From: an uncultured Flavobacteriales bacterium
GTDB lineage: Bacteria > Bacteroidota > Bacteroidia > Flavobacteriales > Vicingaceae
Assembly: GCA_946886085.1 (NCBI GenBank)
Contig: CAMPHX010000049.1
Location: 1 to 7,653, forward strand
Reading direction: 5' to 3'
Length of the DNA stretch: 7,653 nucleotides
Shown: piece by piece, positions 1-6,353 of the stretch
Layout: the number at the start of each line of letters is the position of its first letter
How positions within the stretch are numbered: position 1 is the stretch's first letter
Made by a program: the position numbers and the translations under genes
Notes under the pieces: generated by a model
What the model was told of the DNA's origin: nothing
Seen by the model: the letters and a program-made list of their open reading frames with translations, nothing else
Database searches by the model: none

Positions 1-1757
1 ATTTCAGGGCGAGCCATTTTTAAAACATTAAAAGTAGCTCTGCCTTTTGGATGCGTTAGAAATAAATCGGTTGTACCTCGAAACTGAACAATTTCCATGT
101 GATGATTAATAACTACACTTGCGGGCATAAACTCTGCAACAAGTACGTCATCAATATAATTATCTAGCCCTTGTTGCGTTGCAGAAACATTTATTTGTGC
201 TTTACTTCGTTGGCGTAATGCCACATTTTTTTCACCAACTGTATTCTGCTGTGCAAAACGGGGAGTTAGTTCAGGTAATCGCTGTGAACCTGAATTTATT
301 TTACGTGAAAATATTTTATACTTGCTATTAGTGCTTATAAATAGATTGGTAGATTGGCTGATGTTTTCTGATTTGCCCAGCATCAAAAATCCATCGCTAT
401 TTAAGGCGTAATGAAAGGTGTTAATTGCTTTTTTTTGTGCTGCCGTATCTAAATAAATAAAGAGGTTGCAGCAACTGATAAAATCTAAGCGTGAAAAAGG
501 CGGATCACGTAAAATATTATGTTGAGCAAATACGCACATTTCACGCACGGTTTTATTTATGCGGAAACCACCATCTGCTTTTGTAAAGAAACGCTGAATG
601 CGTTTTGGCGAAACGGTTTCTAAGTCATGAGGGGAATAAATACCATCACGTGCCTTGTTGATAGCTTGTTCACTAAGGTCTGTTGCAAAAATTTGAACGG
701 GTATAGTCGTTTCGTTGCTTTCCTGAATTTCGAGTAACATCATGGCAATAGAAAATGCTTCTTCGCCTGTAGCACAAGCGGGAACCCATATACGTAGCGA
801 CTCTCTTTCTTTTTTTCTTTTTAGCAATTTTGGGAAAAGTGTAGCTTTTAAATATTTATGCGTTTCGGTATCGCGGAAAAAACTGGTTACATTAATCAAT
901 AAATCTTGGTAAAGAATGTCTATCTCTTCATTTTTTTTGGTAAGCAGTTTTGCGTATTGTTTCAGTGTAGCTATTTTATACAACAACATTCTACGAATAA
1001 TTCGCCTCTTAATGGTGTTCATTTTATACGCACTGAAATCAACGCCAGTGGCTTTATGCAATTCGTTTAAAATAATTTTTAAATCGGGATTGTTATTATC
1101 AATTAAATCTTCTTCACCATTTTTTACACCAATCGTTTTAATTAGCGGATGTTCACTTAGTCGTGCTAATTCGAGTGCAATTTCTTTTGGCGACAAAATA
1201 AAATCAACCACACCAGCAACAATGGCAGAGTGGGGCATGCTTGTGAATTTTGCCGTATCGTCTTGTGCAAAAGTTAATCCTCCTTCATGCTTAATAGCTT
1301 TCATGCCTATTGTTCCATCGCTTGCACTTCCGCTAAGAATAATTCCTATCACTCTTTCTTTTTGTGCTTCCGCAAGAGATGAAAAAAGAATATCTATAGA
1401 AATTGCGGTACTGCTTTCTGAACGAGGAATTAATTTTATATGTCCGTCTGTTACTTCAATTCCTTTGTTGTAGGGAATAACAAAAACATTGTTGGGCATT
1501 ATTTTATCCATGTCATCAATTTCCTGCACTTTCATGCTTGTTTTTTTGGATAAAATTTCAGTCAACATGCTTTTGTGGTCGGGGCTAAGGTGCTGTACAT
1601 AAATAAAAGCCATGCCCGTATCGGCTGGTAGGTATTTTAACAACTCCATCATTGCTTCCAATCCACCGGCTGATGCACCAATAGCAACTACGGGGAAAGA
1701 ATTTTCTTTAACCGCTGCTTTTGCAGGCGATTTCTTTTTGGTAGTAGTTGCTTTCAT
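1..1757 (-). CDS. CheB-CheR hybrid methylesterase/methyltransferase sensory protein, C-terminus cut by window edge
   Basis: The visible 585 residues read without interruption from ATG at 1757 to the left edge. After a Lys/Ala-rich leader (1-20) comes a CheB methylesterase domain (about 21-200) with the full catalytic triad: Ser29 in GASAGG, His56 in VQHLSPDHKS and Asp147 in LSGSASDGTIG. A CheR methyltransferase follows: helical N-domain about 225-285, NVTSFFRDTE at 290-299, the SAM loop RIWVPACATGEEAFSIAM at 322-339, ATDLS at 358-362 and QHNILRDPPF at 412-421. From about 530 the sequence resembles the PAS domain that usually follows CheR in these hybrids; a histidine kinase may lie beyond the edge (inference). 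No receiver domain precedes CheB. In the family such proteins are cytosolic signalling proteins that may modify chemoreceptor glutamates or act in non-chemotactic two-component signalling. The motif usually read as ISCRNLLIYL is ISCCNLFIYL here (Cys430). The start is the first ATG after an in-frame TAA upstream. No other chemotaxis gene is in view. Confidence 0.93.
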   Translation of the reverse strand, partial: MKATTTKKKSPAKAAVKENSFPVVAIGASAGGLEAMMELLKYLPADTGMAFIYVQHLSPDHKSMLTEILSKKTSMKVQEIDDMDKIMPNNVFVIPYNKGIEVTDGHIKLIPRSESSTAISIDILFSSLAEAQKERVIGIILSGSASDGTIGMKAIKHEGGLTFAQDDTAKFTSMPHSAIVAGVVDFILSPKEIALELARLSEHPLIKTIGVKNGEEDLIDNNNPDLKIILNELHKATGVDFSAYKMNTIKRRIIRRMLLYKIATLKQYAKLLTKKNEEIDILYQDLLINVTSFFRDTETHKYLKATLFPKLLKRKKERESLRIWVPACATGEEAFSIAMMLLEIQESNETTIPVQIFATDLSEQAINKARDGIYSPHDLETVSPKRIQRFFTKADGGFRINKTVREMCVFAQHNILRDPPFSRLDFISCCNLFIYLDTAAQKKAINTFHYALNSDGFLMLGKSENISQSTNLFISTNSKYKIFSRKINSGSQRLPELTPRFAQQNTVGEKNVALRQRSKAQINVSATQQGLDNYIDDVLVAEFMPASVVINHHMEIVQFRGTTDLFLTHPKGRATFNVLKMARPE

Positions 1758-1812
1758 TTCAATTAAGGGTGTTAAGGAGCGTTTTTCAGATTATCTATAA
1801 TCAGACTGTGAA

Positions 1813-1826
1813 GTTAATCAATTAAC
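1813..1826. repeat. Short inverted repeat GTTAAT-CA-ATTAAC, possible operator
   Basis: Two perfect 6-bp arms are separated by 2 bp, giving a dyad of a size that dimeric regulators often bind. It lies 56 bp upstream of the CheB-CheR start codon and shares three bases with the left arm of the larger hairpin at 1824-1853. Being only A/T-rich and short, it could occur by chance. A regulatory role is inference. Confidence 0.25.
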
Positions 1827-1853
1827 TAGAGCATTTATACAAATGCTCTAGTT
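1824..1853 (-). terminator. Perfect 13-bp hairpin with 4-nt loop, probable terminator downstream of the DinB-like gene
   Basis: The arms AACTAGAGCATTT (1824-1836) and AAATGCTCTAGTT (1841-1853) are exact reverse complements around the loop ATAC. This is the strongest secondary structure I see in the non-coding DNA. It starts 94 bp past the stop codon of the DinB-like gene and lies upstream of the CheB-CheR gene, so a terminator between the two units is the simplest reading. On the minus strand the trailing sequence is TAATTGATTAAC, only moderately T-rich. On the plus strand it is TTGTTTG, which is more terminator-like, although no plus-strand gene precedes it. It could therefore be bidirectional, or a leader structure or operator for the CheB-CheR gene. 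Confidence 0.5.
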
Positions 1854-1946
1854 TTGTTTGTATGGTAAATTCAGGTAGTAGTATTCCAAGCGAATGCTTG
1901 AAATAGATGTTTTTTATTTTTCTATGCTTGGAGGAAGAGGAGGTAG

Positions 1947-2519
1947 TTATTTGTTTTTGTCTTTTACAAAGTCGTCAGTAAAATGCCTTTTTTCTTTAGC
2001 GTTAGCAAATTTTTCAGTGTTAAAAGTTTGGGATTTTCCTTTTGGAATAGAAAGAGAAGTCCATCCATTTTTTACTAGCATTTTTCCAATAAATACAATT
2101 TGTCCGATATGGTAAGGATAATGAGAAAGTTGTCTGTTTATCGCTTCCGTTAAGGTATGTCCTTGATTTCTGATGTAAATAATTTTATCAAGATCATCAA
2201 CTGTAAGTGAATTAATGGCAGAAAAAACACAATTCCAACCTTCATTCCATTTAGCTAATAGTTCTTCTTTAGTTCTTATGTCATTTTCAAATTCAGCATC
2301 TCTATCTCGCCACTCTTTTTCTCCATCGGAATTTAAAAAATCAGTCCAACGAGATAACATATTACCCCAAAGGTGTTTTACTATTGTTGCAATACTGTTG
2401 CTATCCTCGTTATATTGCCAAAATAGATTTTCATCTTGAAGTTGAGAAAACGTTTTCTCTCCGAGCATTTTATAATACTCCAACTGTTTTCTTACACTTT
2501 CTAAATAATTAGTGGTCAT
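1947..2519 (-). CDS. DinB-like / DUF1572 family putative metal-dependent protein
   Basis: This 190-residue protein matches the DUF1572 branch of the DinB/YfiT-like four-helix-bundle superfamily in length and pattern. The metal-binding histidine triad is visible: His49 in IVKHLWGNMLSRW, and His133 and His137 in QLSHYPYHIGQIV. The segment around 50-60, with Trp51, Arg57 and Trp58, is typical of the family, as is the HxxxH helix followed by a GQIV-type turn. The C-terminal 30 residues are charged and probably disordered. Superfamily members include thiol-S-transferases and DNA-damage-inducible proteins of unknown role; the substrate here cannot be read from sequence. No signal peptide or membrane segment is seen, so it is likely cytosolic. 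ATG at 2519 is preceded by an A/T-rich leader without Shine-Dalgarno, normal for Bacteroidota. I found no TAnnTTTG element in the 150 bp upstream. It stands alone, followed by a strong hairpin at 1824-1853. Confidence 0.85.
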   Translation of the reverse strand: MTTNYLESVRKQLEYYKMLGEKTFSQLQDENLFWQYNEDSNSIATIVKHLWGNMLSRWTDFLNSDGEKEWRDRDAEFENDIRTKEELLAKWNEGWNCVFSAINSLTVDDLDKIIYIRNQGHTLTEAINRQLSHYPYHIGQIVFIGKMLVKNGWTSLSIPKGKSQTFNTEKFANAKEKRHFTDDFVKDKNK

Positions 2520-2669
2520 AATGTTAGATTGTAAAGTTGTTTATTGTTGGCATGAGTTTAACGCAGTTTAGCTCAGACTAGCTTGAGTGAGATATTTATT
2601 ATCGAAACTTGTTTAGGTTTTGGAAATCTAAATTATCACTTATTTATTGAAAAGTAATAGTAAATAATA

Positions 2670-5600
2670 TTATTTGGAAATAATTTTTTCACTAAAAAGG
2701 ATATTGCCATTACTATCTATGCTTGTGATAACATATATTCCTTTACTTAAAGTTGATAAATTAAATTGTACTTTATTCTGTGTTATATTGTTTACTTTTA
2801 AAACTTCTTTGCCATTGATATCGATAATGTTGATATTATATGATTGATTAATAATGTCTTTAAAGAAAATTGTTATGTTGTCAGTAAATGGGTTTGGAAA
2901 TATTATTACATTATTCGATTCAGTAAATGTAATTTCATCTTTCATACTCAGAATAACGCCACTAGAATCAATTGTGTTAAGAGTTGTATTTGTAATTATA
3001 GGGGGGTTACTATCAAAGTAGATATGTGCGGACTTAAATATTGGTGTACCTATATTTAATCCCGCTTTTGGGGTTATTTTATATTTAACAAAACCTTGGC
3101 TTCCAGATGGATTTACATTACTGTCAGGTAACATTATATTTTCAAATCTAAAGACTATTCTGTCGTGAATATCTACCATTGAGGTCATAGGATGGCTACT
3201 TGCTATAGGTTGAAAAGAATTTTTGTCTAAGCTCTCATCCAATTGATCTCTAATAATAACCGTAATAGCTGTATCATTTCCCGTGTTTTGAAAACGAATC
3301 AAATACTCTAATTCTTGATTTTTATTAATGAAACCTTGGGAGCCTATTCCTTGAGGAATAACACTTTTATCATTAGGATCGTAGGCACACATTAGAATTT
3401 GTTTTAATGTATCAGTGTTAGAATAAATTATGGAGTTTTGTATATCTAACTCATAAACACTTAAATAAGATGTTAATGTGTCGCCCATACTCGTAAATGG
3501 AGGCATTGCGACTTGAAGTTTGATTAAATAATTTGAAAAATAGTTTAAACTATCATAATGCCAGTAAACATTTTTTCCGATGATAGAATCGGGAGGAGTA
3601 TCAGATGAGATGAAATTAATTGAATCATCAAGTGTTAAGTGAATATTACCACTTGGTAAAGTTGTCCATTCATTACGAATGTCTATCCAATAGTTTATTG
3701 TGTCGTTACACCTTGGAAAACCTCCAGTTAGTGTAGGTGTTATGTTTGTCAAAATAGCATCTGGATAAAACCCGAAATCTTTATTGGAGAATATCTGTCC
3801 TTGAGTAGTTAAATTAATTGAAAAACTACTTGGAGCTGAAGTTAAGTTCCATAGAGTGTCTGGAATGTATCCTAAAGTATATGTTCCAGTATCAGTTGCA
3901 AACATAAAATTACCACTATTGTCTGAAAAACTAATTAAGCCTGTTGGTTGTAGTGTAGTTTTTATAAAAGGTAATCCTATTTCATTAGTATCTCTTTGTC
4001 CATTTTGATTAACATCATAGTAACATTTACCTTTAATTTTTGGATTGTTGAAAAAATTCTCGTACCAAGCAATTTTATCATCTGCAGCTGAGCCAGAAAT
4101 TAATTCTTGGTCACCATCCCCGTCAAAATCTACAGCAAAAACAAAAGTTGCTTTTTTTGTTGAACTATTTGTTATTTTCTTTTCAGAACTAAAGTTTTCA
4201 AATCCATCATTTTCATACCATACACTTTTATTGTCTTGATAAGATGCTGAAACTACATCAATATCTCCATCTCCATCAATATCATAAGCATAAACATTTG
4301 ATGCATAACTAGTATTAGAACTAATTATATTTTTATTGCTAAAATTTCCAAGTCCATTATTTTTGTACCACCCTATTTCACCTGAAATATCTGCTGAATA
4401 AAGGATGTCGACATCTCCATCTAAGTCTAAATCTGTAGCATAAATACATGAAATACGATCTGAGTTAGTATTTAATAATTGTTGTGTCCCAAAATTTCCT
4501 AAACCATTATTTGGATACCATGCAATTCCATAGAATCCAGAGACAATGTCTTTGTAACCATCCCCATTTATATCAGCAGCTAAAACATCTTCTATTGAAT
4601 TATCCAATGAGATTAATTGTTCTGGTCCAAATATACCTAATCCTAAATTTTCAAACCAAGCTAATTTGTCATCCCAATTTGAAGCTGTAATGATGTCCAT
4701 ATCTCCATCTCCATCTAAATCTTCAGCAAAAGAAGCTCTAGGATTATTTAGAGTGTTTGAAATAACATTTTTTCCACTAAATAATCCGTTGCCGTAGTTT
4801 TTAAACCAAGCAACAGTATTTTCTCTTCGAATTATTCCGATAATATCTTTAATTCCATCTCCATCTATATCTGCAGGAAATACATCGTAAGCACCTAAAG
4901 CAGAGTCACTAATAATCTGTTTTGGGCCAAAGTGACCTAATCCTAGATTTTCATACCAAAAAAAAGAGTTGTTATTATCTCCAGCGGCAATAATATCTAA
5001 ATCTCCATCATTTTCTACATCTAAAGCACAAATTCCATTTATATCATCAGCAGAAGGTGTTATATATTGATCAGGAGAAAAATTTGCTAAGCCATCGTTG
5101 GCACTCCAAGATATTTTATTTCTATCTAAAGCATTTATTCCGGTACCAGCAGCAAAAACATCTAAATCCCCATCATTATCAATATCAGAAGCACCAACAT
5201 AACCAGCACCAGGTGTTTGTAATATTAATTGCGGAGGGGAAAAGAACCCAGACCCGTTATTTTCATGCCAAACCACTTCGCCATTATCTCTGGTACACGA
5301 AATGATATCAATATCTAAATCTCCATCTAAATCAGCAGCTGAAACTCCATATGCTCCAATAGAAAAAGTATGAATTGTTTGAGATGGACCAAATGAACCC
5401 GTACTGTCATTTTCATACCAAGCAATTTTATTATCTCCCCAAGCAGCTGATACTATATCTTCATCTCCATCTCCATCTATATCAGCTGTATAAATAGCTA
5501 TTGGATAGTTTAAAAAAGTCACCAAATTGCCTGAGCTAAATATTCCTCCACCGAAATTTTCATACACCGTTATGTTATCCTGATGCCAATTGCCTGAAAT

Positions 5601-6203
5601 TATATCTTTATCACCATCATTGTCAATATCAGCAGTTAATACAATTGAAGAACCCCAATTTACACTCGAAAAAACATCTTGCTGTTGACCAAAATTACCT
5701 AATCCATCATTTTCATACCAAGAAATTTTATTATTCCCAGAAGTTGCTGAAAGTATATCGTAATCCCCATCCCCATCCATATCATCAGCATAAACGCAGC
5801 GTGCATCAAATGCAGATATGTTGATGATTTTTTCACCACTGAAATTATTGTTTCCATAATTTTGATACCAAGCAATTTTATTGTCATTTTTAGATGCAGA
5901 TAATATATCGAGGAAACCATCTCCATTTAGATCTGCTGCATATATACTTTGTGCACCAAGAGCCTGGTTGCTAATAATCTTTTGTATCTCGAAAATTCCG
6001 TTACCTAAATTTTCATATAGTGCAATTTTATTATCATATTCTGATGCAGTTAATATGTCCATATCACCATCATTATCCATATCAAATGACTTAATATCAA
6101 TTACTTGTGCTGCTGATTTTGTAATTTCTATCTGATGACCAAATTGTCCTTTTAAATTTAGGAAACAAAAAAATAAAGAGAAGGTAAATAATAATGCTTT
6201 CAT
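2670..6203 (-). CDS. Secreted T9SS-exported protein with 14 VCBS/FG-GAP repeats
   Basis: Numbered from ATG at 6203, this is a 1177-residue protein. Residues 1-20 form a signal peptide (MKALLFTFSLFFCFLNLKGQ). Residues 25-720 hold 14 VCBS/FG-GAP units of about 50 residues, each with a calcium-type loop such as DIDGDGDEDIVSA followed by a KIAWYENDGLGNF-like segment. Loops begin near 41, 91, 141, 192, 241, 291, 340, 395, 445, 495, 544, 591, 641 and 691. An SdrD-like or carboxypeptidase-regulatory-like domain follows (about 723-798, with DVNQNGQRDTNE). Next comes a DUF11-like/DUF7619-like region (about 820-1080, with CAYDPNDKSV and IYFDSNPPIITNTT). A T9SS type A sorting domain closes the protein (about 1098-1177, with PNPF and LSKGIYVI). 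In this family the sorting domain directs passage across the outer membrane and attachment to the surface or release. Adhesion or ligand binding is likely but inferred. An in-frame TTG at 6227 would add eight residues ahead of the signal peptide, but it overlaps a promoter-like element. Confidence 0.92.
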   Translation of the reverse strand: MKALLFTFSLFFCFLNLKGQFGHQIEITKSAAQVIDIKSFDMDNDGDMDILTASEYDNKIALYENLGNGIFEIQKIISNQALGAQSIYAADLNGDGFLDILSASKNDNKIAWYQNYGNNNFSGEKIINISAFDARCVYADDMDGDGDYDILSATSGNNKISWYENDGLGNFGQQQDVFSSVNWGSSIVLTADIDNDGDKDIISGNWHQDNITVYENFGGGIFSSGNLVTFLNYPIAIYTADIDGDGDEDIVSAAWGDNKIAWYENDSTGSFGPSQTIHTFSIGAYGVSAADLDGDLDIDIISCTRDNGEVVWHENNGSGFFSPPQLILQTPGAGYVGASDIDNDGDLDVFAAGTGINALDRNKISWSANDGLANFSPDQYITPSADDINGICALDVENDGDLDIIAAGDNNNSFFWYENLGLGHFGPKQIISDSALGAYDVFPADIDGDGIKDIIGIIRRENTVAWFKNYGNGLFSGKNVISNTLNNPRASFAEDLDGDGDMDIITASNWDDKLAWFENLGLGIFGPEQLISLDNSIEDVLAADINGDGYKDIVSGFYGIAWYPNNGLGNFGTQQLLNTNSDRISCIYATDLDLDGDVDILYSADISGEIGWYKNNGLGNFSNKNIISSNTSYASNVYAYDIDGDGDIDVVSASYQDNKSVWYENDGFENFSSEKKITNSSTKKATFVFAVDFDGDGDQELISGSAADDKIAWYENFFNNPKIKGKCYYDVNQNGQRDTNEIGLPFIKTTLQPTGLISFSDNSGNFMFATDTGTYTLGYIPDTLWNLTSAPSSFSINLTTQGQIFSNKDFGFYPDAILTNITPTLTGGFPRCNDTINYWIDIRNEWTTLPSGNIHLTLDDSINFISSDTPPDSIIGKNVYWHYDSLNYFSNYLIKLQVAMPPFTSMGDTLTSYLSVYELDIQNSIIYSNTDTLKQILMCAYDPNDKSVIPQGIGSQGFINKNQELEYLIRFQNTGNDTAITVIIRDQLDESLDKNSFQPIASSHPMTSMVDIHDRIVFRFENIMLPDSNVNPSGSQGFVKYKITPKAGLNIGTPIFKSAHIYFDSNPPIITNTTLNTIDSSGVILSMKDEITFTESNNVIIFPNPFTDNITIFFKDIINQSYNINIIDINGKEVLKVNNITQNKVQFNLSTLSKGIYVITSIDSNGNILFSEKIISK
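4044..6131 (-). repeat. Fourteen tandem VCBS/FG-GAP protein repeats, period about 150 bp
   Basis: The units are visible at protein level as a D-x-D-x-D-G-D-x-D-[IV]-[IV]-[SA]-[AG] loop every 47-51 residues, followed by an aromatic W-[YF]-E-N strand. One spacing, between units 7 and 8, is longer (55 residues) because of an insertion containing TGINALDRNK. The loops of units 6 (DLDGDLDIDIIS), 8 (DVENDGDLD) and 14 (DFDGDGDQELIS) deviate from the common pattern. At the DNA level the copies are clearly diverged, so this is an old array with little sign of recent unit duplication. Loops of this kind bind calcium in FG-GAP propellers. Confidence 0.9.
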
Positions 6204-6224
6204 ATCTATCAAAAAAGTATTAAA

Positions 6225-6232
6225 CAAATTTA
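6225..6232 (-). promoter_or_regulatory. Bacteroidota-type -7 element TAAATTTG for the T9SS-exported protein gene
   Basis: The minus strand reads TAAATTTG, an exact match to TAnnTTTG, ending 21 bp before the ATG at 6203. That spacing would give a leader of roughly 15 nt. There is no good TTG at the -33 position: the sequence 19-23 bp upstream is only T-rich. The element covers the possible TTG start at 6227, which argues against that start. Confidence 0.45.
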
Positions 6233-6353
6233 ATGTTTTTAATTAGATTAAAAAATAATTCTAACATAACATGTTTTGTGATAGATTAGAAGTGGTGAAA
6301 CTATTTTGCTTTATGAAACAATTAATTTAGTTTTAATTTTTTTTAATCGGTTA

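Noticed and set aside
916..1473. Plus-strand open frame of 185 codons
   Set aside because: It lies opposite the CheB-CheR coding frame, whose catalytic motifs are intact across the same bases, and its product shows no recognisable pattern.
1849..1856. Plus-strand TAGTTTTG matching TAnnTTTG, followed by a 73-codon open frame from 1894
   Set aside because: The match falls within the right arm and tail of the hairpin, the open frame is antisense to the DinB-like gene, and such 8-mers are frequent by chance in DNA this A/T-rich. An antisense transcript is not excluded.
1887..1900. Small inverted repeat CAAGC-GAAT-GCTTG
   Set aside because: Five base pairs with a four-base loop and no T-run on the minus strand; too weak to call a terminator.
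2662..2675. Perfect A/T-only palindrome AAATAATATTATTT at the stop codon of the large gene
   Set aside because: It has no loop and no G-C pairs, so it would not form a stable RNA hairpin, and such palindromes are expected in A/T-rich DNA.
4045..6135. Several open frames of 64-84 codons on either strand within the repeat gene
   Set aside because: They follow the repeat period of the VCBS units and have His/Gln- or Ser/Pro-rich translations typical of out-of-frame readings of Asp-rich codons.
6268..6275. Palindrome AACATGTT in the gap between the PLP enzyme and the large gene
   Set aside because: It is only 8 bp long with no repeat nearby; no support for an operator beyond symmetry.
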